This document shows positions 19,339 through 26,653 of a DNA stretch of 64,000 bases, in pieces. Where the stretch lies: contig NZ_LT629740.1 of NCBI RefSeq assembly GCF_900105165.1, positions 4,402,001 through 4,466,000 on the forward strand, in the 5' to 3' direction. The stretch is from Mucilaginibacter mallensis (lineage in GTDB: Bacteria > Bacteroidota > Bacteroidia > Sphingobacteriales > Sphingobacteriaceae). Under the pieces are notes generated by a model. The model was given only the letters and a program-made list of their open reading frames with translations. It was not told where the DNA came from and did no database searches. Numbering within the stretch: position 1 is the stretch's first letter; each line of letters begins with the position of its first letter. The position numbers and the translations under genes were made by a program.

Positions 19339-19686
19339 TTAAAACTCCTCTTCTGTTTCAGCTAAAACGGCCTTTTTAACCGCCTCAGCAGCAATGGTTT
19401 TCTTCTGTTTATGTTTGCCAATCTGCTTACGGAGGCTCTCAATGGCCAGGTCGGTGGCCTCTTCAAAACTCTTACATTGTTCCTTTGCGAACAACTGCGT
19501 ACCCGGTAGCATCAGTTTAATCTCCGTTATTTTATTTGCCTCGTCTTCCACATTTTCCAGTTTCAGATACACTTCGCCACTAATTATATGATCATAAAAT
19601 GTATCAAGCTTATCAGCTTTCTTCTGGATAAAGTCCAACAATTTTCTGTCTGCGTTAAAACGAATAGATTGCACTGTGATTTTCAT
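19339..19686 (-). CDS. hpf: Ribosome hibernation-promoting factor, short form
   Basis: A 115-residue S30AE/YfiA-type protein that binds the 30S decoding centre in resting cells and blocks translation. It starts MKITVQSIRFNADRKLLDFI and has the beta-alpha core with DHIISGEVYLKLEN and the KSFEEATDLAIESLRKQIGKHK helix. It is short: the C-terminal dimerisation domain of long HPF is missing, and only a charged tail follows the core. It begins 12 bp after xerC stops, so the two are co-transcribed, a usual arrangement in Bacteroidota. Confidence 0.93.
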   Translation of the reverse strand: MKITVQSIRFNADRKLLDFIQKKADKLDTFYDHIISGEVYLKLENVEDEANKITEIKLMLPGTQLFAKEQCKSFEEATDLAIESLRKQIGKHKQKKTIAAEAVKKAVLAETEEEF

Positions 19687-19698
19687 GATTCCTCCTTG

Positions 19699-20610
19699 TT
19701 ATGCCTTTGGATGGGCTTGTTTATAAATAGACTTTAATCGCTCAACTGAATTATGCGTATAAATTTGCGTAGCGCTTAAATTGGCGTGGCCCAGCAGTTC
19801 TTTTATTGCGTTAAGGTCGGCGCCGCGATTCAGCAAACTTGTAGCGAATGTGTGCCTGAGCACATGCGGGCTTTTTTTATTTTGGGTTGATATGTAGGAA
19901 AGATATTTCTGCACTATTAAATAAATAAGCTTCGGATATGCGTCAGCTCCTTTATTAGTAACGACTAATGTTATCGAATTGTTATCAAAATTTTGATTTT
20001 TCTTTAACTCCAGGTATTGGGTCATTAATATCCGCAGCTCATTGTTCACCGGAATGATGCGTTGCTTGTTACGCTTACCTAAAACCTTTACGGTACCTTC
20101 ATATATATTAATGTCGCTCTCTTTAATGCCGATAAGTTCGGAAAGCCTTATGCCAGTGCCGAATAGCGTTTCAATTACCAGCTTATCGCGCTGGCCCTTA
20201 AAATCGTGGCTGAAAACTTCGTTCTCATCCAGCATCTGCGTTAGCTTAATATCCTCAACAACTACAGGCAGATTTTTAGGGATTTTAGGCGTATTTATTT
20301 TTGACGCAGGATTACTGGTGATAATACCCTCCTGCAATAAAAATTTAAAGTATTTGCGCAGCGTGGCTATTTTACGGTTGATGGAACGGGCCGTAAGCTT
20401 TTGGTTCATGAGCTCAACCATCCAGTTGCGGATGAGATGATGCGTAACCTCAGAAGGATGTGTTATAGTTGGAGCTGGCGGAGGATCTTCATGATCGGGA
20501 TTATTCAGGTAGCTGATAAACTGATCAAGATCTGACTGGTAGGCCGATACTGTATGTGGGGAGTACCGCTTTTCGAATTTAATATGCTGAATAAAACGCT
20601 CTGGAAACAT
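19699..20610 (-). CDS. xerC: Tyrosine recombinase XerC/XerD-type
   Basis: A 303-residue site-specific recombinase. N-terminal SAM-like DNA-binding domain (FIQHIKFEKRYSPHTVSAY), then the catalytic domain with Arg in GTGIRLSEL, Lys in KVLGKRNKQR, HVLRHTFAT, the second His in LLGHANLS and the nucleophile Tyr in TQIYTHNS, so all catalytic residues are present. Expected role: resolving chromosome dimers at dif with a partner. Its fixed place between rpsU and hpf argues for a housekeeping Xer protein rather than an integrase. An inserted Pro-rich stretch (DPPPAPTITHPSE) follows the first helices. C or D type cannot be fixed by eye. Confidence 0.9.
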   Translation of the reverse strand: MFPERFIQHIKFEKRYSPHTVSAYQSDLDQFISYLNNPDHEDPPPAPTITHPSEVTHHLIRNWMVELMNQKLTARSINRKIATLRKYFKFLLQEGIITSNPASKINTPKIPKNLPVVVEDIKLTQMLDENEVFSHDFKGQRDKLVIETLFGTGIRLSELIGIKESDINIYEGTVKVLGKRNKQRIIPVNNELRILMTQYLELKKNQNFDNNSITLVVTNKGADAYPKLIYLIVQKYLSYISTQNKKSPHVLRHTFATSLLNRGADLNAIKELLGHANLSATQIYTHNSVERLKSIYKQAHPKA

Positions 20611-20612
20611 AA

Positions 20613-20654
20613 AAAACTATTTGTACACCCGAATATGAATGTACAAATAGTTTT
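20613..20654 (-). terminator. Hairpin terminator between rpsU and xerC
   Basis: A 15-bp perfect stem (20613-20627 with 20640-20654; core CTATTTGTACA) with a 12-nt loop, followed on the minus strand by TTTTTT. It lies just past the rpsU stop and in front of the xerC start, so it should limit xerC expression relative to S21. Confidence 0.85.
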
Positions 20655-20684
20655 AATATAATGGAGCTAAAAGTTTAAAAAAAA

Positions 20685-20876
20685 TTAAACAGTTTCAGCG
20701 TTCATACCTTGTTTGTAGATAGCGTGTTTAACCACGTGCCTGCGGGTAACAGATTTCTTTTCAAAAGCCTGGCGACTGCGAAGCTCTCTTAAAACACCTG
20801 TTTTTTCGAATTTCTTTTTGAAGCGTTTTAATGCTTTATCTAATGATTCGCCGTCTTTTACGTTAATAATGATCAT
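20685..20876 (-). CDS. rpsU: 30S ribosomal protein S21
   Basis: A 63-residue basic protein of the 30S platform near the anti-Shine-Dalgarno end of 16S rRNA. It starts MIIINVKDGESLDKALKRFK and has the KKFEKTGVLRELRSRQ helix typical of S21. In Bacteroidota the S21/bS18/bS6 region has been linked to hiding of the anti-Shine-Dalgarno sequence. First gene of the rpsU-xerC-hpf group. Confidence 0.97.
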   Translation of the reverse strand: MIIINVKDGESLDKALKRFKKKFEKTGVLRELRSRQAFEKKSVTRRHVVKHAIYKQGMNAETV

Positions 20877-20987
20877 AATTCCTGAAATACCTCCTTTCGT
20901 GGGAGGGCAAAGGTAAGTGATTTATTTTGAATATGAAAGAGCTGATTTAGTTTATTTGATTGATTGTGTGAGGGATTAGGAACTATG

Positions 20988-21305
20988 CTAAGGTTTCGTA
21001 ACCATAGAACGTCTCAAATCAGTAAGGACTTTAGAATTGTACAATTTAAGACCATTCTTATATTCGGTGTATATAGCCATAAACCTTGTACCTTTACATA
21101 TTTGTAAAACATTACTAATATCATCATGATTGTTACCGACCATTTCAGAAACATCGCCATCAAGTATATTAAAAATATGTTTGCAAGCCATACCACTTTT
21201 TCTTGACTGACAATTACATCCTGCGTATACATGTCCATCGTTATTTTGAAAAGTAACTTTATATGGATCTTTGGCACTACCCTTAATTAAAAACTCGAAT
21301 ACCAT
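20988..21305 (-). CDS. Small SWIM zinc-finger-like protein
   Basis: A 105-residue protein not recognised as a named family. The central segment CNCQSRKSGMACKHIFNIL fits the SWIM finger pattern CxCx(n)CxH: Cys-x-Cys, eight residues, Cys-x-His. SWIM fingers bind DNA or protein partners and usually sit inside larger SWI2/SNF2 or transposase proteins, so a free-standing short one is unusual. No signal peptide or membrane helix. It stands alone between rpsU and an acyl-CoA dehydrogenase gene, with an AT-rich upstream region. Coding status is supported by the clean motif and ordinary composition; function unknown. Confidence 0.65.
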   Translation of the reverse strand: MVFEFLIKGSAKDPYKVTFQNNDGHVYAGCNCQSRKSGMACKHIFNILDGDVSEMVGNNHDDISNVLQICKGTRFMAIYTEYKNGLKLYNSKVLTDLRRSMVTKP

Positions 21306-21386
21306 TATTATTCTTTAAGATTTATAAGGTGAATATATCTATATATTTCGCTTTTATAAAAATAAAATTATAAGCTCAATCAATCA

Positions 21387-22562
21387 CTACCCCTTCAACA
21401 CTTCCCTGCTAATCACAATCTTTTGTATTTCCGAAGTCCCCTCACCTATGGTGCATAGTTTGGCATCGCGGTAATATTTCTCAACCGGGAAATCCTTGGT
21501 ATAGCCATAACCACCGAAGATCTGTACTGCTTCGGTAGCTGTACGCACCGCTACTTCGGATGCAAAGTATTTGGCCATAGCCGATTGTTTGGTTACCGGT
21601 TCGTGCCTGTTCTTAAGGTCGGCGGCCTGCATAACCAATAGTTCGGCGGCTTCTATCTCCGTAGCCATATCAGCCAGTTTAAACGCGATACCCTGGAAAT
21701 TAGCTATCGGCTGACCGAATTGTTTACGTTCTTTGGCATATGCCACTGCTGCTTCAAAAGCACCTTTGGCTATACCTAATGATAAGGCCGCAATGGAGAT
21801 ACGCCCGCCATCCAATACTTTCATGGCCTGTTTAAAGCCTTCGCCTTCCACGCCCAGTAAATTCTCTTTAGGTACACGGCAATTATCAAATATCAGTTCC
21901 GTAGTTTCCGAAGCGCGCATGCCTAATTTGTTTTCCTTTTTGCCGTGAGTGAAACCGGGCGTACCCTTTTCAATAACCAGGGCAGATATACCATGCGAAT
22001 CGCCTTTTTCACCAGTGCGGACCATAACCACAGCTACGTTGCCCGATTTTCCGTGGGTTATCCAATTCTTTGATCCGTTTACTATATAATGGTCGCCATC
22101 CAGTACCGCGGTTGTTGCCATGCCTAATGCATCGCTGCCGGTATTGGCTTCGGTTAGTCCCCATGAGCCTATCCATTCGGCAGTCGCCAATTTGGGCAGC
22201 CATTTCATTTTTTGTTCTTCGCTGCCAAAAGCCAGGATATGGCCGGTACATAAAGAGTTATGCGCGGCAACCGATAAACCTATCGACCCACATACCTTAG
22301 CTATCTCCGAAATAACGGTTACATACTCAAAATATCCAAAACCTGATCCACCGTATTGCTCGGGTACGAAAACACCCATCATGCCCAGTTCGCCCAGTTG
22401 CTTGAAAAGCTCAACCGGGAAATGCTGTGCCTCATCCCATTCCATTACATGCGGTCTGATGTTACGTTCGGCAAAATCCTTTGCCATTTGCCCAACCATT
22501 TGCTGCGTATCGCTTACTGAAAGATCAAAACCTGCAACGGTATCGGCTAATAAAGTATCCAT
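21387..22562 (-). CDS. Acyl-CoA dehydrogenase
   Basis: A 391-residue flavoprotein of the short/medium-chain acyl-CoA dehydrogenase family, catalysing alpha-beta oxidation of acyl-CoA thioesters with FAD. Signature 1 is GLTEANTGSDA and signature 2 lies in the C-terminal domain (FGGYGYTKDFPVEKYYRDAK). The catalytic glutamate is expected in IGEGTSEIQ, present here. It resembles butyryl-CoA or isovaleryl-type enzymes used in fatty acid or branched-chain amino acid degradation. It is a single gene with no electron-transfer flavoprotein beside it. The exact chain length preference cannot be read by eye. Confidence 0.93.
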   Translation of the reverse strand: MDTLLADTVAGFDLSVSDTQQMVGQMAKDFAERNIRPHVMEWDEAQHFPVELFKQLGELGMMGVFVPEQYGGSGFGYFEYVTVISEIAKVCGSIGLSVAAHNSLCTGHILAFGSEEQKMKWLPKLATAEWIGSWGLTEANTGSDALGMATTAVLDGDHYIVNGSKNWITHGKSGNVAVVMVRTGEKGDSHGISALVIEKGTPGFTHGKKENKLGMRASETTELIFDNCRVPKENLLGVEGEGFKQAMKVLDGGRISIAALSLGIAKGAFEAAVAYAKERKQFGQPIANFQGIAFKLADMATEIEAAELLVMQAADLKNRHEPVTKQSAMAKYFASEVAVRTATEAVQIFGGYGYTKDFPVEKYYRDAKLCTIGEGTSEIQKIVISREVLKG

Positions 22563-22740
22563 ATTTATAATTGATTTATACCAAAGTAACGTATTAATAT
22601 TCAGCTTAGTTTCAGTTTATTTTAGCTGTAAAAAAGTACAAAATGGTATATGGTATGAATATTAGGTTTAGTTAATTTAAAGTTGGTTGTTGGGGAAAAT
22701 TGGGGGTGAAAATTATTTTTTCATAAATGACATGATGGGA

Positions 22741-22816
22741 TGTCATGCTGAGCGGTAGTCGAAGTATGAGCGCAGAGGCCTTTGCCCACATGCTTCGACT
22801 ACCGCTCAGCATGACA
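22741..22816. repeat. Long hairpin repeat, GTCATGCTGAGC family
   Basis: A perfect 24-bp inverted repeat (22741-22764 with 22793-22816) containing GTCATGCTGAGCGGTAGTCG, loop 28 nt. A second member is at 33691-33768. The rest of the 22563-22925 gap is AT-rich upstream DNA plus a short-repeat piece at 22889-22920. Confidence 0.85.
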
Positions 22817-22888
22817 GCTTACGCATATTGATCCTATAATCGAGGTTTATTTGGTTCCTGACAATGACTTGATGCAATCGTGAAGCTT

Positions 22889-22920
22889 TCTTGATACCTG
22901 CTATCAGCTACTTGATACTA
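22889..22920. repeat. Short-repeat fragment, TATCAAGTA family
   Basis: Reads CTTGATACCTGCTATCAGC and then TACTTGATACTA, the complement of the units in the rplK-nusG spacer at 16099-16297. Non-coding. Confidence 0.55.
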
Positions 22921-22925
22921 AAAAA

Positions 22926-23432
22926 CTAATTCAAAATCATCTCCATAAATATCAAATCCAGCCATCTATCAAACTTAAAACCGACCTCCTTAAACCGCGC
23001 TACCTCTTCAAACCCGAATTTCTGGTGCAATAACAGGCTTATTTCATTCTCGCTGTCTATTCCGGCTATCAGCGCGTGCATATTTGCATTCCGAGCCAGG
23101 GTGATGATTTCGCTGAGTAATATTTTGCTGATGCCTTGTCCGCGTTTATCCTTACGCACATATACCGAATGCTCTACTGTAAACCGATAACATGGCCAAA
23201 CACGAAAATGTCCGTAAGTGCCAAAACCGACTATTACACCATCCTGCTCCGCCACAATAACCGGAAAACCTGCCTCCTTACGCTCTTTGAACCATGTGGC
23301 ACGCATCTCCAGCGTATGTGGCATTTCGCTGTACACGGCAGTGGTGGTGAGTATCACATCATTATAGATATCGAGAATTTGGGGCAGATCCTGCTCCACG
23401 GCATCTCTTATGGTTATGGATGATGAATGCAT
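22926..23432 (-). CDS. GNAT acetyltransferase, phosphinothricin N-acetyltransferase-like
   Basis: A 168-residue acetyltransferase. The acetyl-CoA binding motif A is VYVRKDKRGQGISKILLSE (R-G-Q-G-I-S), and the pattern TIRDAVEQDLPQILDIYNDV with TTTAVYSE and the ending HQKFGFEEVARFKEVGFKF is that of the Pat/Bar/YncA subgroup. Such enzymes acetylate the amino group of phosphinothricin, methionine sulfoximine or related amino acids; the natural substrate here is not known. Monocistronic, with repeat-filled DNA on both sides. Confidence 0.85.
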   Translation of the reverse strand: MHSSSITIRDAVEQDLPQILDIYNDVILTTTAVYSEMPHTLEMRATWFKERKEAGFPVIVAEQDGVIVGFGTYGHFRVWPCYRFTVEHSVYVRKDKRGQGISKILLSEIITLARNANMHALIAGIDSENEISLLLHQKFGFEEVARFKEVGFKFDRWLDLIFMEMILN

Positions 23433-23458
23433 AAGCTAATATAATAAGGATTTACTGG

Positions 23459-23534
23459 ACTTCAGTTGCAAACTGGAAATCATTCAGAACTCGATAACAT
23501 TCTCATCCTAAGGCTTCAGTTGCAAACTGAAGCC
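23459..23534. repeat. TTCAGTTGCAAACTG repeat, copy 1
   Basis: Starts with GACTTCAGTTGCAAACTGG and ends with the near-perfect palindrome GGCTTCAGTTGCAAACTGAAGCC at 23512-23534 (10-bp stems, 3-nt loop). A second copy with the same two-part layout is at 24158-24230. Followed by a GTCATTGCGAGG-type tract (23557-23586). Confidence 0.75.
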
Positions 23535-23752
23535 AGTACGGATCCATAGCGACGAGGTTGCTGCGTCGTTCCTCCTCGCAATGACATTTTTAAATAACGT
23601 AAAATGACTATCCGTTTGTTGTAACAAAAACTAACTATTCTGAAATAAATTGTTTTTTAAAATTTATTAAGCTAATCTTTAAATAATCTTTACAGAAAGT
23701 GGTGACAGTTGTAAAGCAAAGGATCGTATACTCACCTTAATCATTTAAACAA

Positions 23753-23842
23753 ATGGTTGATTTTAAGAAAAATTGGTTAACTTATCTCACAAAGTTTTTA
23801 TTTGCATGTGCTTTAATTTATTTAACACACATTTTAAAGTAA
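23753..23842 (+). CDS. Putative 29-residue hydrophobic peptide inside the MITE-like element
   Basis: ATG at 23753, stop TAA at 23840. The peptide has a charged start (MVDFKKNW), a short hydrophobic stretch (FLFACALIYL) and a Lys end, which suggests membrane insertion. It is followed after 15 nt by a strong intrinsic terminator, so transcription through this frame is likely. No family recognised. Size and shape resemble small membrane peptides or type I toxins, but no antisense RNA gene can be shown. Coding status is uncertain because chance frames of this size are common. Confidence 0.4.
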   Translation: MVDFKKNWLTYLTKFLFACALIYLTHILK

Positions 23843-23857
23843 GATAATTAGCCTTCA

Positions 23858-23893
23858 CCCTAATTACTCCGCAAAAGTAATTAGGGATTTTTT
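23858..23893 (+). terminator. Intrinsic terminator inside the MITE-like element
   Basis: CCCTAATTACT (23858-23868) pairs perfectly with AGTAATTAGGG (23876-23886), 7-nt loop, followed by ATTTTTT. The T-run forms part of the right terminal repeat. Confidence 0.85.
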
Positions 23894-23929
23894 GTTACAA
23901 CAAACGGATAGTCATTTAACGTAAATAAA

Positions 23930-24150
23930 AAGCGTGGCCCTGACAACAAGGGCGGCCCAGCGTTGGCGGGAATGCCGGTTTAGCTTTTTGGGTGATGTGA
24001 GGCACGAAGGTGCCGAACAGCGAAAAAAGCGTGAAGAACCGGCAGGGAGTGCAGAAGCATCCTTGTTGTCTTGACTTTTTGGTTCTTTTGTGTCAAGACA
24101 AAAGAACTAGGGCTCCGCGCCCATGAGCGGCTTCAAGCGATATTTAACCG
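23930..24150 (+). repeat. CTTTTGT-hairpin interspersed element, copy 1
   Basis: GC-richer tract with GGTTCTTTTGTGTCAAGAC, then AAAAGAAC, then CCGCGCCCATGAGCGGCTTC at its end (24091-24134). The same chain of motifs occurs inverted at 37558-37625 and direct at 37945-38015. No credible coding frame. Confidence 0.7.
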
Positions 24151-24157
24151 TGAGTAT

Positions 24158-24230
24158 AGTTGCAAACTGGAAAATCATTGAGGATCAAACAAGCATCGTC
24201 ATCTCAAGGCTTCAGTTGCAAACTGAAGCC
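24158..24230. repeat. TTCAGTTGCAAACTG repeat, copy 2
   Basis: Half unit AGTTGCAAACTGG at 24158-24170, then the palindrome GGCTTCAGTTGCAAACTGAAGCC at 24208-24230. Same order and similar spacing as 23459-23534. Confidence 0.75.
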
Positions 24231-24257
24231 AGTGCAGAGAGAAAGAAGAATTTAGGC

Positions 24258-25418
24258 TTATGGGCTCAGCCTCGCCACAAACATCGTATCAGCCTTATTA
24301 GTATAACCTTTTAACACCTGTTGTTCCTCTAATTTCAACCCTAACTCTTTAACTAAAAACTCAACCACATCCTCGTTTTCTGCTTTAAAGGCTGAACAAG
24401 TGATGTAAATAAGCGGTTTGCCGGGTTTTAGGAACTTCACCACGTTGCGGGCAATGTTTTGCTGTAGCTTTTGGAAGAATTCTATTTTCTGCGGATTAAA
24501 CTGGGCGATCATCTCCGGTGTACGGCCCCAGGTGCCTGAACCACTGCACGGGGCATCGAGAATGATCCCGTCGAACTCATAATCATGCAAAACCTGATCG
24601 GGGTTTTGGGTAAGGTCGAGGAGTTTTTTCTGGTACTTGCGCAAACCGCCTTGCTGAAAGCGCTCATCCAGGTTAGTTAATATAGATTCACGGATATCGG
24701 ACACCACCAGTTTAATATCGGGTTCCAGCTCATGCAGCAGCAACGATTTACCACCCGAAGCAGCGCAGGCATCCCACCACTGATCCCATTTTTGAGGTTT
24801 AAAGTAGTTGGCCGTTTGTTGTGACGAATAATCCTGCACCTCAAACCAATGCTGGTTCGGGAAAACAGTTTCCAAACGGGTACCGTTGGGCAGCGAGAAG
24901 CAGCCATTGCCCTCATCCTTAAAAGCGATCTCGGCTTTATTCAGTTCGACTTTTACCAGGTGGTCGTAGCCGTTATGCACATGTATAAAAAGATCGGGCT
25001 GTACAAAAAACGACTTCAAAAAAGCATTCTTATCAATCCCTCCCGAGATCTGTGCCGACCACGGAAAAACATCACCCAAATTAAAATCCTTATAAGCCGC
25101 CTTTACCAACGCCAGTTTTTCATTAATGCTAAAAGCTATACATGCCGCCCAATCCGGTTTAAAATGCTGCAGAAAGGAGTTTATCTGTGTATTGCACAAA
25201 AATTCTGCAATTACAAGGCGCTCATCGGCTGGGAGATTTGGCAGGGCATTACCTAATCGAAAGTAATTATAGATCAAACGGTTGGCAACCCGCCTGTCGG
25301 TCGACCCCATTTGTTTGTTCTGGCGATAAAAACCGGGTAGGAATTTGCTTAGAGGCGTTTCGGCCGGGTACTCTTCTAAAATCCGCTGAAATGTCTTAAG
25401 CTGGTTTATCGCCTTCAT
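24258..25418 (-). CDS. RsmB/NOP2/SUN-type RNA (cytosine-5) methyltransferase
   Basis: A 386-residue S-adenosylmethionine-dependent enzyme. The SAM-binding motif I region is WWDACAASGGKSLLLHE; motif IV with its cysteine is ILDAPCSGSGTWGR; motif VI with the catalytic cysteine is ITCSAFKAENEDVVEF. Both Cys residues typical of the family are there. The N-terminal part has the NusB-like RsmB helical feel (QMGSTDRRVANRLIYNY). Likely target is 16S rRNA m5C967 or a related site. Its ATG overlaps the stop of the upstream lipoprotein gene by 2 nt within ATGA, so translation is coupled. Confidence 0.88.
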   Translation of the reverse strand: MKAINQLKTFQRILEEYPAETPLSKFLPGFYRQNKQMGSTDRRVANRLIYNYFRLGNALPNLPADERLVIAEFLCNTQINSFLQHFKPDWAACIAFSINEKLALVKAAYKDFNLGDVFPWSAQISGGIDKNAFLKSFFVQPDLFIHVHNGYDHLVKVELNKAEIAFKDEGNGCFSLPNGTRLETVFPNQHWFEVQDYSSQQTANYFKPQKWDQWWDACAASGGKSLLLHELEPDIKLVVSDIRESILTNLDERFQQGGLRKYQKKLLDLTQNPDQVLHDYEFDGIILDAPCSGSGTWGRTPEMIAQFNPQKIEFFQKLQQNIARNVVKFLKPGKPLIYITCSAFKAENEDVVEFLVKELGLKLEEQQVLKGYTNKADTMFVARLSP

Positions 25419-26653
25419 TGTACCTGTTTTAATTCAAAATTAGTATATAATAACAGGTTTACATGTGTGTTAACCCAACCCGTACCGGTTTTCTTTATAA
25501 AATGGAAATCATTATGCAAGCCGGTAAAATCTGTACTACCCAAATTCTTTAAATTATCTGTACCCAGCAATTGCCCAAAATACAAGCCCTCATCAAAGCC
25601 TTTTACAGCATAACTGGTAGGCTCAGTATGGTATGTATTACGGTATTTTCGGATAAAAGTTATAGTTTGCGCAGCTTTATAATCCACATGATCGGCAGCA
25701 GTTATATGTGTTTTTAGATGCTGCAAAATATTGGTATTTAAAAAAGAAAAACGCGCCCAGCTTGGGTGACCAAACACAGTTACCGGGTAATGCTTCAATA
25801 AGGTATCTAATGATCGTAAGGTAACTGTTAAAAATGCCTGGTCGGTTGAGGGAATAACAAACACATTTTGTTTGGTTCTGGAAAGCTGCGTAATCAACGG
25901 ACTCAGCTGCCCTTTCTTCACCGTTAGCGTTATTACTTTTATATGTTTTCCACTCAAACTGTCGATAGCTTTTGTAAAAGGAATAATATAATCATTATCA
26001 ACGCTATAGCCTGATTGCAGTATAAAAACCTTTTGTGGCTTCACCTGGTCATTTATGTACTGTGCCGTACACCATGCATGGTAGTCCAGCGGTGGGTTAA
26101 CTGTTACTAAATTCTGATTATTAAAGGTAGACGGCGACTCCGGCGAGAGCGGCGAAACAATCGGCTTACGCGCGCTGGTGAGCACTGAGATAAAAGCCTT
26201 CATATCATCCGGAAAAACCGGGCCGACAATCAAATCGCTTGCCCTTACTTGTGGGTTATAGGCCAGTTTATGCGCCAGCGCAGGGTCATCCTTTGAATCG
26301 TATAGCTGTAATTTATAGTTATAGCCATATGAGGTAAGTGAATCCAACGCGAGCTTAAAGCCAAGGTAATAATCGGCAGCTATACGAGCTTTTTTTAGGC
26401 TGATATCAGTATAAGCCGCTCCCGGCCCAATATGATCCAGTCCGAAAGGCAGCAATAATGATATTACCGATACTTTTGGCGCAGTTGGCTTTGCAGGCGG
26501 CGGAACAACTTTTACAGGTGCTTCGGGTGATTTTACAGGTGTGGGTACCGGCCGCAATTTAGGCGAACAGGCACCCACTATCAGTGCTATTACTAAAAAT
26601 AATAAACCCCTACTCCCACTCAATGGTTGCAGGCGGTTTCGAACTGATGTCAT
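25415..26653 (-). CDS. Periplasmic-binding-protein-like lipoprotein (type 1 fold)
   Basis: A 412-residue lipoprotein: signal GLLFLVIALIVGAC, then a Pro/Val-rich linker (PVKSPEAPVKVVPPPAKP), then a Leu/Ile/Val-binding-protein-like domain (ISLLLPF at the start, DLIVGPVFPDDMKAFIS, KPIVSPLSPESPS). Such proteins in Bacteroidota are called ABC substrate-binding, but no permease or ATPase gene lies near. The pattern also recalls LpoA-like activators of penicillin-binding proteins. It overlaps the guaA 3' end by 44 bp and the downstream methyltransferase start, giving a tightly packed three-gene unit. The start is the first ATG in frame; it is odd in lying inside guaA but leaves a proper signal peptide. 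Confidence 0.75.
   Translation of the reverse strand: MTSVRNRLQPLSGSRGLLFLVIALIVGACSPKLRPVPTPVKSPEAPVKVVPPPAKPTAPKVSVISLLLPFGLDHIGPGAAYTDISLKKARIAADYYLGFKLALDSLTSYGYNYKLQLYDSKDDPALAHKLAYNPQVRASDLIVGPVFPDDMKAFISVLTSARKPIVSPLSPESPSTFNNQNLVTVNPPLDYHAWCTAQYINDQVKPQKVFILQSGYSVDNDYIIPFTKAIDSLSGKHIKVITLTVKKGQLSPLITQLSRTKQNVFVIPSTDQAFLTVTLRSLDTLLKHYPVTVFGHPSWARFSFLNTNILQHLKTHITAADHVDYKAAQTITFIRKYRNTYHTEPTSYAVKGFDEGLYFGQLLGTDNLKNLGSTDFTGLHNDFHFIKKTGTGWVNTHVNLLLYTNFELKQVQ

Larger units (their letters stand above)
23592..23927 (+). mobile_element. MITE-like element with 34-bp terminal inverted repeats
   Basis: The left end 23597-23630 and right end 23889-23922 are inverted repeats of 34 bp with one mismatch; both contain GACTATCCGTTTGTTG. 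Directly outside both ends is AAATA (23592-23596 and 23923-23927), a possible 5-bp target duplication, though AT-rich enough to be chance. Total length between duplications is 326 bp. No transposase gene is inside, so movement would need one supplied in trans. Inside are a 29-codon reading frame and a strong terminator. Confidence 0.65.

Noticed and set aside
23136..23423. Plus-strand frame opposite the acetyltransferase gene
   Set aside because: Shadow of the clear GNAT gene on the minus strand.
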